Source: Xanthobacteraceae bacterium
Lineage (GTDB): Bacteria > Pseudomonadota > Alphaproteobacteria > Rhizobiales > Xanthobacteraceae
Assembly: GCA_023954195.1 (NCBI GenBank)
Contig: JAMLIK010000004.1
Span: 248,001-312,000 of the forward strand
Direction of reading: 5' to 3'
Length of the DNA stretch: 64,000 nucleotides
Numbering within the stretch: the first letter of the stretch is position 1; the number at the start of each line of letters is the position of its first letter. The notes beneath the pieces are model-generated. The model saw only the letters and a list, made by a program, of their open reading frames with translations, searched no databases and was not told the origin of the DNA. Of this stretch, positions 1 through 12,235 are shown in pieces. The position numbers and the translations under genes are program-made.

Positions 1-371
1 TCGACCGCCTTCATTTCCGCGAGCGCCAGTTGTCCGTCCGGCGCGCGCACCATGGCGCGCAAGGTCGCGGCCACCGACACTTTGCCGTGGACGCGCAAAA
101 ACGCCAGTTCGTCGGGCTTGGCCTCGCGCTGGATCAGCGACAGCGCGACGTCGCCGCCGAGCAGGACGCGGCCCTGCTGGCTCAGGCCGGCCGCGAGGCT
201 TGCGGCGACCGAGCCGACGCCGGCGATCGCCATCACGCCGAGCGCGATGCAGGCGATGAAGACGTAGAAGCCACGGAGGCCGCCGCGCAGCTCGCGGATG
301 GCATAACGCAGCGGCAGCAACGATGCGCGAGAGTCTGAAGTCGTGGGGCCCGATATTGCGGTGTCGGACAT
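1..371 (-). CDS. ABC transporter permease, YbbP/FtsX-like, N-terminal part only (runs off the window)
   Basis: This is the first 123 or so residues of a membrane permease whose gene continues beyond the left edge. The product starts MSDTAISG, has a basic segment (LRYAIRELRGGLRGF), then a hydrophobic helix (about residues 30-50) and the start of the extracytoplasmic part (QQGRVLLGGDVALSL), as in COG3127 permeases. It begins 4 bases after the stop of the upstream ATPase gene, so the two form an operon. The esterase gene tesA is divergent, which matches the classic ybbA-ybbP-tesA neighbourhood. The substrate is not known; in the family a role in lipid or lipoprotein export is only inferred. The start ATG at 371 is the only reasonable one in this frame. 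Confidence 0.8.
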   Translation of the reverse strand, partial: MSDTAISGPTTSDSRASLLPLRYAIRELRGGLRGFYVFIACIALGVMAIAGVGSVAASLAAGLSQQGRVLLGGDVALSLIQREAKPDELAFLRVHGKVSVAATLRAMVRAPDGQLALAEMKAV

Positions 372-375
372 GCGG

Positions 376-1131
376 TTACGCCGTCTCGGTCCAGCGCCGC
401 GCCGGCTCCGGCGTCTCGATCTGGCCGGAGCGCAGGCGGACGACGCGGTCGCACCGGTGCGCCAGCGTCGCGTCGTGGGTCACCAGCACCATGGTCATGC
501 CGCGCGCGGCGTGCTGCGCGAACAGCAGGTCGACGATCTGCCGGCCGGTCGCCTCGTCGAGATTGCCGGTCGGCTCGTCCGCCACCAGAATGGCCGGGTC
601 CGGCGCCAGCGCGCGGGCGATGGCGACGCGCTGCTGCTCGCCGCCGGACAATTGGCGCGGATAATGGTGCAGCCGCTCGCCCAGGCCCACCAGCGTCAAC
701 TCGCGCGCGGCGCGGGCCATGGCGTCGGGGTGGCCGGCGAGTTCGAGCGGCACCGCGACGTTTTCCAGCGCGGTCATGGTCGGGATCAGGTGGAACGACT
801 GGAACACGATGCCGATATGGCGGCCGCGAAACCGCGCCAGGGCGTCCTCGTCGAGACCATTGAAGGAGATGCCGTTCACCACCACCTCTCCCCGGTCAGG
901 ACGCTCCAGCCCCGCCATTACCATCAGCAGGGTGGATTTGCCGGAGCCGGACGCGCCGACGAGGCCGACCGCCTCGCCGCTTGCGATCCGCAGCGAGATG
1001 TCCTTCAGGATGTGAACGCGGGCGGCCCCCGTCCCCAGCGAAAGGTCGAGGTTGGTGATTGAAATCGAAGGCGTCGCATCGCGCGCGGGCGACGGAGGCG
1101 GCGAGACTGGGGTTCGGGCGGGACTGTCCAT
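376..1131 (-). CDS. ABC transporter ATP-binding protein, YbbA-like
   Basis: A 251-residue ATPase of the LolD/MacB-type ABC class that powers the permease encoded just downstream. Walker A (GASGSGKST) is at about residues 59-67, the Q-loop Gln near 111, the signature LSGGE at 161-165, Walker B with DEPT near 185 and the H-loop His near 219. All catalytic elements are present. The ATG at 1131 was chosen because it gives the normal length. A longer reading to 1251 would run through the start of the divergent esterase gene. COG4181 members typically lie next to a COG3127 permease and a lysophospholipase/thioesterase gene, as here. The substrate is unknown. Confidence 0.88.
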   Translation of the reverse strand: MDSPARTPVSPPPSPARDATPSISITNLDLSLGTGAARVHILKDISLRIASGEAVGLVGASGSGKSTLLMVMAGLERPDRGEVVVNGISFNGLDEDALARFRGRHIGIVFQSFHLIPTMTALENVAVPLELAGHPDAMARAARELTLVGLGERLHHYPRQLSGGEQQRVAIARALAPDPAILVADEPTGNLDEATGRQIVDLLFAQHAARGMTMVLVTHDATLAHRCDRVVRLRSGQIETPEPARRWTETA

Positions 1132-1180
1132 GCCCCGCACATATGGCGATTGGCGCGCGGCGGTCGAGGGGGCCTTGCGG

Positions 1181-1810
1181 ATGTTTGTGGCGATGGTCGC
1201 CGTCGCGGCGCTGCCGCTCGTGGCCTCCGCCGCCGCGGCAAAGCCGCTCAAGGTCGTGGTGCTGGGGGATTCGCTCAGCGCCGGCTATGGCCTGCCGGCC
1301 GGCGCGGCGTTTCCCGAGCGCCTGCAAATCGCATTGCGCGCCAAGGGGATAGAGGTCGATATCGCCAATGCCGGGGTGTCCGGCGACACCAGCTCGGGCG
1401 GGCTCGGACGGCTCGACTGGTCGGTGCCGGACGGCACCGACGCGGTGATCCTCGAACTCGGCGCCAACGACGCCCTGCGCGGCCTCGACCCCGACCTCAC
1501 CCGCAAGGCGCTGGGCGAGATCATTAAGCGGCTGCAAGCCCGCCATATCGCGGTGTTGCTGTCCGGGATGCGGGCGCCGCCGAACTACGGCGCCGACTAC
1601 GCCGCGCGGTTCGACGCCATCTATCCCGATCTGGCGAAGCGGTACGGCGTGCCGCTCGACCCGTTCTTTCTCGACGGCGTGGCGGCCGAGGCCAGTCTCA
1701 ACCAGGCCGACGGGATGCACCCGACCGCCGCCGGCGTCGACCGCATCGTCGCGCGCATCCTGCCGACGGTGGAAGCGTTCCTTGGTGGGGTCGGGGCCGC
1801 GCGGCAATAA
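1181..1810 (+). CDS. tesA: Arylesterase / lysophospholipase L1-like SGNH hydrolase (TesA family), exported
   Basis: A 209-residue GDSL/SGNH hydrolase that probably cleaves acyl esters or thioesters in the periplasm. The N-terminus (MFVAMVAVAALPLVASAAAA) is a signal peptide. The catalytic blocks are visible: GDSLS (nucleophile Ser near 31), a glycine in the SGDTSSGG segment, GAND (Asn near 96) and DGMH (Asp 177, His 180). The ATG at 1181 has a GAGGGGG ribosome-binding site about 8 bases upstream. An alternative ATG at 1130 in the same frame would add 17 residues and overlap the start codon of the divergent ABC ATPase gene. Its position opposite the YbbA/YbbP-type transporter fits the conserved tesA-ybbAP cluster. 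Confidence 0.87.
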   Translation: MFVAMVAVAALPLVASAAAAKPLKVVVLGDSLSAGYGLPAGAAFPERLQIALRAKGIEVDIANAGVSGDTSSGGLGRLDWSVPDGTDAVILELGANDALRGLDPDLTRKALGEIIKRLQARHIAVLLSGMRAPPNYGADYAARFDAIYPDLAKRYGVPLDPFFLDGVAAEASLNQADGMHPTAAGVDRIVARILPTVEAFLGGVGAARQ

Positions 1811-1912
1811 CGGTTGTCCACCGCCCGCGCCGCGGTCGCTTCGCGCCGTCATGTATCTGCGCTAAAACCGGATATCGGTGATTCGTCGCCGGGTCCGCAT
1901 CGGGGGTTCGCG

Positions 1913-2449
1913 ATGCCGCGTTTGTTTACTGGACTGGAAGTTCCCGCCGAGGTCGGACAGACGCTGTCCGAGTTGCGCGGCGGGTTGCCGGGGGCGCGCT
2001 GGATCGACCCGGAAAATTACCATGTCACCCTGCGCTTCATCGGCGATATCGACGGGCTCGCCGCCAACGAGATCGCCTCGCTGTTGCCGAGGGTCAACCG
2101 CAAGCCGTTCGACGTCACGCTTCAGGGCCTGTCCTCGTTCGGCGGCAAGAAGCCCCGCGCGGTCGTCGCCTCGGTGCTGCCGAGCCGGCCGCTGATCGAG
2201 TTGCAGGCCGAGCTTGAGCGGCTGATGCAGCGCATCGGGCTTTCGCCGGAAGGCCGCAAGTTCACCCCGCACGTGACGCTGGCGCGGCTGCGCACCGCCT
2301 CCAACCGCGATGTCGCGGACTACCTGTCGCTGCGCGGCTATTACCCGACGCGGGTTTTCCGGGCGTCGCGGTTCGTACTGTTCTCGTCGCGCGCCTCGGT
2401 CGGCGGCGGGCCCTATGTGGTCGAGGATTCCTATGCGCTCTGCGCATGA
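1913..2449 (+). CDS. thpR: RNA 2',3'-cyclic phosphodiesterase (2'-5' RNA ligase family)
   Basis: A 178-residue 2H phosphoesterase. The two HxTL motifs that define the family are HVTL at about residue 37 and HVTL at about residue 120, each supplying one catalytic His. The N-terminus MPRLFTGLEVP is typical, and the length matches the family. In ThpR/LigT proteins the measured activity is hydrolysis of 2',3'-cyclic phosphates to 2'-phosphates, with 2'-5' ligation in vitro; the cellular role is unclear. The ATG at 1913 was chosen over upstream codons because it begins at the conserved strand. The gene is co-directional with tesA, 102 bases downstream of it. Confidence 0.9.
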   Translation: MPRLFTGLEVPAEVGQTLSELRGGLPGARWIDPENYHVTLRFIGDIDGLAANEIASLLPRVNRKPFDVTLQGLSSFGGKKPRAVVASVLPSRPLIELQAELERLMQRIGLSPEGRKFTPHVTLARLRTASNRDVADYLSLRGYYPTRVFRASRFVLFSSRASVGGGPYVVEDSYALCA

Positions 2450-2512
2450 GGCGGGCTGAACCGCCTCATTTCCGGCTTGCATTTTTCCGCGCGCTGGGGC
2501 CGTTAGCAACCC

Positions 2513-3697
2513 ATGGATGCTTCCTCTCCCGCCTCGTTCCGCGCCCGTTACCAGTCCCTTGTAACCTCCGGAGCCATCGAAGCCGACCCGGCGCAGGCGC
2601 GCGCGGTTGAGGCTTTCGCCGCGCTCGACGAGCAACTGGCCCGCTACCGGCCGGCGCGCAAGCAGGGCTTTCTCGGCCGCCTGTTCGGGGACAGGAAGGA
2701 AGCGCCGCCGCGCGGCCTTTACGTCCATGGCGAGGTCGGCCGCGGCAAGACCATGCTGATGGATTTGTTCTTCGAGCAAAGCCATGTGATGCACAAGCGG
2801 CGCGCCCATTTCCATGAATTCATGGCCGACGTTCACGAGCGCATCTACAATTTCCGCCAGAATATCGCGCGCGGCGAGATCGCCGATACCGATGTCGTGC
2901 ATCTCACCGCCGCCTCGATCTTCGACGAGGCGTGGCTGTTGTGCTTCGACGAGTTTCACGTCACCGACATCGCCGACGCCATGATCCTCGGCCGGCTGTT
3001 CGCGCGGCTGTTCGAACTCGGCACCGTCGTCGTCGCCACCTCCAACGTCGCCCCTGTGGATCTCTACAAGGGCGGGCTCAACCGGGCGCTGTTCCTGCCG
3101 TTCATCGACCAGATCACCGAGCACATGGACGTGCGGCGGCTGGATTCACGCACCGACTTCCGGCTGGAAAAACTCGCCGGTGTCAAGATGTGGCTGGTGC
3201 CGGCGGACGCCGCCGCCGAGGCCGCGCTCGACGTCGCCTGGACCCGGCTGACCGGCGGCGCGGCGGGCGAGCCGGTCGATCTCCTGGTCAAGGGCCGCAA
3301 GCTGCACGTGCCGCGTTCGGCATCCGGCGTCGCGCGCTTCGCGTTCGCCGATCTTTGCGAGCAACCGCTTGGCGCGTCTGACTATTTGCGGCTGGCCCAC
3401 GACTACCACACGATCATGATCGACCGCATTCCGGCGATGGACGCCGCCGACCGCAACGCCGCCAAGCGCTTCATCGCGCTGATCGATACGCTTTACGACA
3501 ACGCGGTGAAACTGATGGCCTCGGCCGACGCCGACCCGATGTCGCTTTACGGCGCCACCGAAGGCACCGAGGCGATGGAGTTCCAGCGCACGGTGTCGCG
3601 CCTGATCGAGATGGGCTCGGAATCCTACCTCGCGCTGCCGCACGGCCGCAGCGACTCGACGGCGTCGGGCGCCAGCACCGGGCTGGTGGAAACCTGA
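2513..3697 (+). CDS. zapE: Cell division protein ZapE / AFG1-like ATPase
   Basis: A 394-residue AFG1-family P-loop ATPase. Walker A is GEVGRGKT at about residues 73-80 and Walker B LLCFDEF at 142-148. The VHERIYNFR segment lies between them. In E. coli ZapE is recruited to the FtsZ ring; the mitochondrial relative is AFG1/LACE1. In alphaproteobacteria this gene commonly precedes mdh and the suc genes, as it does here. The length and motifs are complete. There is no membrane segment. Confidence 0.9.
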   Translation: MDASSPASFRARYQSLVTSGAIEADPAQARAVEAFAALDEQLARYRPARKQGFLGRLFGDRKEAPPRGLYVHGEVGRGKTMLMDLFFEQSHVMHKRRAHFHEFMADVHERIYNFRQNIARGEIADTDVVHLTAASIFDEAWLLCFDEFHVTDIADAMILGRLFARLFELGTVVVATSNVAPVDLYKGGLNRALFLPFIDQITEHMDVRRLDSRTDFRLEKLAGVKMWLVPADAAAEAALDVAWTRLTGGAAGEPVDLLVKGRKLHVPRSASGVARFAFADLCEQPLGASDYLRLAHDYHTIMIDRIPAMDAADRNAAKRFIALIDTLYDNAVKLMASADADPMSLYGATEGTEAMEFQRTVSRLIEMGSESYLALPHGRSDSTASGASTGLVET

Positions 3698-3768
3698 TTC
3701 GGTTCCCCATTGTCATCGGGCGATTTTCAGCCAAGGTGCGACTTGAACGGTTCCCGCGAAAGGTCTAA

Positions 3769-4797
<1,029 letters not shown>

Positions 4798-4806
4798 GAC
4801 ATCTCA

Positions 4807-4835
4807 CCGCGCGGGCTTTCCCCCCGCGCGGTTTT
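4807..4835 (+). terminator. Rho-independent terminator or attenuator after mdh
   Basis: A perfect 9-bp GC stem (CCGCGCGGG / CCCGCGCGG, arms 4807-4815 and 4823-4831) with a 7-base loop is followed by TTTT. It lies 10 bases after the mdh stop and 32 bases before sucC. It probably ends most mdh transcripts or lets a fraction read through into sucCD. Confidence 0.7.
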
Positions 4836-4866
4836 CGTATCGGACGATGGACGGTGAGGGGCGCGG

Positions 4867-6065
<1,199 letters not shown>

Positions 6066-6066
<1 letters not shown>

Positions 6067-6950
6067 TGTCCGTTCTGATCGACAAGAATACCAGGGTCAT
6101 CACGCAGGGCTTCACCGGCAAGAACGGCACCTTCCATTCGGAAGCGGCGATCGCCTACGGCACCAAGCTGGTCGGCGGCACCTCGCCGGGCAAGGGCGGC
6201 ACCACCCATCTCGGCCTGCCGGTGTTCGACACCGTGCGCGAGGCGCGGGAGAAGACCGGCGCCGACGCCAGCGTCGTCTACGTGCCGCCGCCGGGCGCCG
6301 CGGATGCGATTTGCGAGGCGATCGACGCCGAGATCCCGCTGATCGTCTGCATCACCGAGGGCATTCCGGTGCTCGACATGGTGCGGGTCAAGCGCGCGCT
6401 GTCGGGCTCGAAGTCGCGGCTGATCGGGCCGAACTGTCCCGGCGTCGTCACCGCCGGCGAATGCAAGATCGGCATCATGCCGGCCAACATCTTCCGTCCC
6501 GGCAATGTCGGCATCGTCTCGCGTTCCGGAACCCTCACCTATGAGGCGGTGTTCCAGACCACCCAGGAAGGGCTCGGCCAGACCACGGCGGTCGGGATAG
6601 GCGGCGACCCGGTCAAGGGCACCGAGTTCATCGATGTGCTGGAGATGTTCCTCGCCGACCCGAAGACCACTTCGATCGTGATGATCGGCGAGATCGGCGG
6701 TTCCGCCGAGGAGGACGCCGCCCAGTTCCTCAAGGACGAGGCCAAACGCGGCCGCAAGAAGCCGATGGTCGGGTTCATCGCCGGCCGCACCGCCCCTCCC
6801 GGCCGCCGCATGGGCCATGCCGGCGCGATCATCTCCGGCGGCAAGGGCGACGCCGGGTCCAAGATCGCGGCGATGGAATCGGCCGGAATAGCGGTGTCGC
6901 CGTCGCCGGCGCGGCTCGGCAAGACCCTTATCGAAAAATTGAAATCTTAA
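6066..6950 (+). CDS. sucD: Succinyl-CoA synthetase subunit alpha
   Basis: The 294-residue alpha subunit that binds CoA and carries the phosphohistidine. The N-terminal Rossmann domain begins [12 protein letters not shown] with the CoA-binding segment [10 protein letters not shown]. The active-site His is near residue 251 in [10 protein letters not shown]. The start codon overlaps the sucC stop by one base. Its length is normal. The next gene is sucA, about 150 bases on. Confidence 0.97.
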
Positions 6951-7098
6951 TTCATTTCTTTACTCTTTTGAGCGGGAAACTTTGGCCCAAATAGGATACA
7001 ACCAAACAGGATAGCAGATGCCAGGGAGAAGCCGGTCCGTGCGGGGCCGGCCTCCCTGTCTCGTTTTATATGTGGCATCAACATCTTAGGACGAATCC

Positions 7099-10056
7099 AT
7101 GTCGCGCCAGGACGCCAACGCCGCCTTTGCCCTGTCTTCCTTTCTCGACGGCGCCAACGCCGCCTATATCGACAACATCTACGCGCGATACGAGCAGGAC
7201 CCCGGATCGGTCGATCCCGAGTGGCGGGAGTTTTTCGGCAGCCTGAAGGACAAGCCGGCCGACGTCCTGAAGAACGCCGAGGGGCCGTCCTGGGCGCGGC
7301 AGAACTGGCCGCTGTCGCCGCGCGACGACCTGACCTCGGCGCTCGACGGCAACTGGGTCGAGGTGGAAAAGGCCGTCGGCAAGAAGTTGCAGGCGAAGGC
7401 CGCCGATGCGACGCCCGGCGCGACGCCGGCGGACATCCATCGGGCAACGCGGGATTCGGTGCGCGCCCTGATGCTGATCCGGGCCTACCGGATGCGCGGA
7501 CACTTCCACGCCAAGCTCGACCCGCTCGGTCTGGAACCGGCCAAGGACCATGAGGAACTGGATCCGCGCAGCTACGGCTTCACCGACGCCGACCTCGACC
7601 GCAAGATTTTCCTCGATCACGTGCTGGGCCTGGAATACGGCACCCTGCGCGAGATCGTCGCGCTGTGCGAGCGGACCTATTGCCAGACGCTCGGCGTCGA
7701 GTTCATGCACATCTCCAACGGCGCGCAGAAAGCGTGGATCCAGGAGCGCATCGAGGGACCGGACAAGGAAATCTCGTTTACCCCGGAGGGGCGCCGCGCC
7801 ATCCTGATGAAGCTGATCGAGGCCGAGGGTTTCGAGAAGTTCTGCGACCTCAAGTTCACCGGCACCAAGCGGTTCGGCCTCGACGGCGGCGAGTCGCTGA
7901 TCCCGGCGCTGGAACAGATCATCAAGCGCGGCGGCAATCTCGGCATCAAGGAGATCGTCATCGGCATGCCGCATCGCGGCCGCCTCAACGTGCTGACCCA
8001 GGTGATGGGCAAGTCGCACCGCGCGCTGTTCCACGAGTTCAAGGGCGGCTCCGCCACCCCGGACGAGGTCGAGGGCTCCGGCGACGTCAAGTATCACCTC
8101 GGCGCCTCAAGCGATCGCGAGTTCGACAGCAACAAGGTGCACCTGTCGCTGACCGCGAACCCCTCGCATCTGGAGATCGTCGACCCGGTGGTGCTCGGCA
8201 AGGTCCGCGCCAAGCAGGACCAGCACGGCGATCCGCCGGACCAGCGCACCTCGGTGCTGCCGCTGCTGATGCACGGCGACGCCGCCTTCGCGGGGCAGGG
8301 CGTGGTGGCCGAATGCTTCGGCCTGTCCGATCTGAAGGGCTATCGCACCGGCGGCTCGATCCACTTCATCGTCAACAACCAGATCGGCTTCACCACCTAT
8401 CCGCGCTATTCGCGGTCCTCGCCGTACCCCTCCGACGTCGCCAAGATGATCGACGCGCCGATCTTCCACGTCAACGGCGACGATCCGGAAGCGGTGGTGT
8501 TCGCGGCCAAGATCGCGGTCGAGTTCCGGCAGCGCTTCCACAAGCCGGTCGTCATCGACATGTTCTGCTACCGGCGGCACGGCCACAACGAGGGCGACGA
8601 GCCCGCGTTCACCCAGCCGCTGATGTACAAGAAGATCGCGACCCATGCCTCGGTGCTGGAGGTCTATTCCAAGCGCCTGATCGCCGACAAGGTGATGACC
8701 GAGGCCGAGATCGACAAGGCCAAGGCGGACTGGCGCGCCAAGCTCGACATCGAGCTGGAGGCCGGCACCGGCTACAAGCCGAACAAGGCCGACTGGCTCG
8801 ACGGCAAGTGGGCGGGCTTCAAGACCGCCGGCGTCGACGACGATCCGCGCCGCGGCATCACCGGCGTCGATGTCGCGGTGCTGAAGGATATCGGCCGCAA
8901 GATCACCAAGGTGCCGGACGGTTTCCGCGTTCACCGCACGGTGCAACGCTTCCTCGACAACCGCGAGAAGGCGATCGAGAACGGCGTCGGCATCGACTGG
9001 GCCACCGGCGAGGCGCTGGCGTTCTGCACGCTGATGCTGGAGGGCCATCGCGTCCGGCTGTCCGGGCAGGACAGCGAGCGCGGCACCTTCTCGCAGCGCC
9101 ATTCGGTGCTGTTCGACCAGGAGGACGAGAGCCGCTACACGCCGTTCAACCATCTCGGCGCCGGGCAGGGCCATTACGAAGTGCTCAACTCGATGCTGTC
9201 GGAAGAAGCGGTGCTCGGCTTCGAGTACGGCTACACGCTGGCCGAGCCGAAGGCGCTGACGATGTGGGAGGCGCAGTTCGGCGATTTCGCCAACGGCGCG
9301 CAGGTGGTGTTCGATCAGTTCATCTCGTCGGGCGAGCGCAAGTGGCTGCGCATGTCGGGCCTGGTCTGCATGCTGCCGCACGGCTACGAGGGGCAGGGCC
9401 CGGAGCATTCCTCGGCGCGGCTCGAACGCTACTTGCAGATGTGCGCGGAAGATAACATGCAGGTCGCCAACTGCACCACGCCGGCCAACCACTTCCACAT
9501 CCTGCGCCGGCAGTTGCGCCGCGAATTCCGCAAGCCGCTGATCCTGATGACGCCGAAGTCGCTGTTGCGCCACAAGCGCGCGGTGTCGCGGCTTGACGAA
9601 CTCGGCGCCGGCACCTCGTTCCATCGCCTGCTGCACGACGATGCGCAGACATTGCCGAACGAGCCGATCAAGCTGGTGGCCGACGAAAAGATCCGCCGCG
9701 TCGTGCTGTGCGCCGGCAAGGTCTATTACGATCTCTACGAGGAGCGCGAGAAGCGCGGCATCGACGACATCTACCTGCTGCGCATCGAGCAACTCTACCC
9801 GGTGCCGCTCAAGGCGCTGGTCCAGGAACTGTCGCGGTTCAAGAACGCCGAGGTGGTGTGGTGCCAGGAGGAGCCGCGCAACATGGGCGCGTGGCACTTC
9901 ATCGAGCCCTATCTCGAATGGGTGCTGAATCAGGCCGGCGCCGTCAACCGGCGGCCGCGCTACACCGGCCGCCCGGCGTCCGCCGCCACCGCGACCGGGC
10001 TGATGTCGAAGCACCTCGCACAACTCAAGGCGTTTCTCGACGACGCGCTGGGATGA
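7099..10056 (+). CDS. sucA: 2-oxoglutarate dehydrogenase E1 component
   Basis: A 985-residue thiamine-diphosphate-dependent decarboxylase, the E1 part of the 2-oxoglutarate dehydrogenase complex. The N-terminus (FLDGANAAYIDNIY) is the short E2-binding segment. GMPHRGRLNVL (about residues 292-302) and the GDDPEAV to VVIDMFCYRRHGHNEGDEP region bind ThDP and Mg. The C-terminal transketolase-like domains are complete. It is followed 18 bases later by sucB, forming the odh operon with an SDR gene and lpd. The 148-base leader between sucD and sucA holds only an imperfect hairpin. Confidence 0.97.
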   Translation: MSRQDANAAFALSSFLDGANAAYIDNIYARYEQDPGSVDPEWREFFGSLKDKPADVLKNAEGPSWARQNWPLSPRDDLTSALDGNWVEVEKAVGKKLQAKAADATPGATPADIHRATRDSVRALMLIRAYRMRGHFHAKLDPLGLEPAKDHEELDPRSYGFTDADLDRKIFLDHVLGLEYGTLREIVALCERTYCQTLGVEFMHISNGAQKAWIQERIEGPDKEISFTPEGRRAILMKLIEAEGFEKFCDLKFTGTKRFGLDGGESLIPALEQIIKRGGNLGIKEIVIGMPHRGRLNVLTQVMGKSHRALFHEFKGGSATPDEVEGSGDVKYHLGASSDREFDSNKVHLSLTANPSHLEIVDPVVLGKVRAKQDQHGDPPDQRTSVLPLLMHGDAAFAGQGVVAECFGLSDLKGYRTGGSIHFIVNNQIGFTTYPRYSRSSPYPSDVAKMIDAPIFHVNGDDPEAVVFAAKIAVEFRQRFHKPVVIDMFCYRRHGHNEGDEPAFTQPLMYKKIATHASVLEVYSKRLIADKVMTEAEIDKAKADWRAKLDIELEAGTGYKPNKADWLDGKWAGFKTAGVDDDPRRGITGVDVAVLKDIGRKITKVPDGFRVHRTVQRFLDNREKAIENGVGIDWATGEALAFCTLMLEGHRVRLSGQDSERGTFSQRHSVLFDQEDESRYTPFNHLGAGQGHYEVLNSMLSEEAVLGFEYGYTLAEPKALTMWEAQFGDFANGAQVVFDQFISSGERKWLRMSGLVCMLPHGYEGQGPEHSSARLERYLQMCAEDNMQVANCTTPANHFHILRRQLRREFRKPLILMTPKSLLRHKRAVSRLDELGAGTSFHRLLHDDAQTLPNEPIKLVADEKIRRVVLCAGKVYYDLYEEREKRGIDDIYLLRIEQLYPVPLKALVQELSRFKNAEVVWCQEEPRNMGAWHFIEPYLEWVLNQAGAVNRRPRYTGRPASAATATGLMSKHLAQLKAFLDDALG

Positions 10057-10074
10057 CGAAAAAGGAAATGGATC

Positions 10075-11310
<1,236 letters not shown>

Positions 11311-11322
11311 GAGCCTCGCTCT

Positions 11323-11399
11323 CGTCATTGCCGGGCTTGACCCGGCAATCCATCCTTTTTGAAAGAAGATGGATGCCCGGATCAAGTCCGGGCATGACG
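11323..11399. repeat. REP-like palindromic element, copy A (between sucB and the SDR gene)
   Basis: A 77-base element with outer arms CGTCAT / ATGACG and two inner hairpins, one around CCGGGCTTGACCCGG and one around CCCGGATCAAGTCCGGG, with CCATC/GATGG between. The same architecture recurs at 18286-18379, 21658-21745 and from 63897 to the window end. It sits inside an operon and may act as a processing or partial termination site. Confidence 0.85.
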
Positions 11400-11460
11400 G
11401 GAAACAAAATTGGGCCAGTTCAATATGACCGGTGAAGGTACAAGAGCGGATCGAATACGG

Positions 11461-12204
11461 ATGGATGACGTCGCCATCATCACCGGCGGCAGTCGCGGCA
11501 TTGGCCGCGCCGCCGCGCTCAAGGCGGCGCAGCGCGGCTGGCGCGTTGTCATCGGTTACGTCAGCAACGAGGCGGCGGCGCGGGAAACCGTCGCCGCCAT
11601 CGAGGCCGGCAACGGCAAAGCGCTGGCGGTGCGCTGCGATGTCGGCATCGAGGCCGATATCCTCGGCCTGTTCAGGGCGGCGGATGGCTTCGGCCGGCTC
11701 GGCGCGCTGGTCAACAATGCCGGGATCGTCGGGCCGAGCGCGCGGGTCGAGGCGCTGACGGCGGACCGCATCAACCATATGCTGCGCGTCAACGTCACCG
11801 GCAGCTTCCTGTGCGCTCGCGAGGCGGTGAAGCGGATGTCGACCAAACACGGCGGCCAGGGCGGCGTCATCGTCAACCTGTCGTCGGTGGCGGCGACGCT
11901 GGGCTCCGCCAACACCTATGTCGATTACGCCGCCTCGAAAGGCGCCATCGATACTTTCACCGTCGGGCTTTCCAACGAGGTCGCGGCCGAGGGCATCCGC
12001 GTCGTCGGCATCCGGCCGGGCCTGATCGACACCGAAATTCACGCCAGCGGCGGCGAGCCCGACCGCCACTTCCGCCTGGCGACCACGGTGCCGATGCGGC
12101 GCGTCGGCACCGCGGACGAAATCGCCAACGCCATCGTCTGGCTGATGTCGGACGAAGCCTCCTACATCACCGGCGCGACCTTGACCGTTTCAGGCGGGCG
12201 CTGA
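11461..12204 (+). CDS. SDR-family oxidoreductase (short-chain dehydrogenase) within the odh operon
   Basis: A 247-residue short-chain dehydrogenase, probably NAD(P)-dependent. The cofactor loop GGSRGIGR is near residues 8-15, NNAG near 86-89, and the catalytic Ser and the YAASK motif (Tyr and Lys) near 140-162. It resembles 3-oxoacyl-ACP or sugar dehydrogenases; the substrate cannot be told. It lies between sucB and lpd on the same strand, separated from sucB by a REP-like element. The ATG at 11461 begins at the first beta strand; an upstream ATG at 11410 would add 17 residues that do not look like the family. Confidence 0.85.
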   Translation: MDDVAIITGGSRGIGRAAALKAAQRGWRVVIGYVSNEAAARETVAAIEAGNGKALAVRCDVGIEADILGLFRAADGFGRLGALVNNAGIVGPSARVEALTADRINHMLRVNVTGSFLCAREAVKRMSTKHGGQGGVIVNLSSVAATLGSANTYVDYAASKGAIDTFTVGLSNEVAAEGIRVVGIRPGLIDTEIHASGGEPDRHFRLATTVPMRRVGTADEIANAIVWLMSDEASYITGATLTVSGGR

Positions 12205-12235
12205 GCCCGCCGCCGCAGCAACAGGAATTGATACC

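Noticed and set aside
7024-7045. Imperfect hairpin (GCCGGTCC / GGGGCCGGC) in the sucD-sucA spacer
   Set aside because: It has a wobble pair and no adjacent T tract, so I could not support a terminator or riboswitch there.
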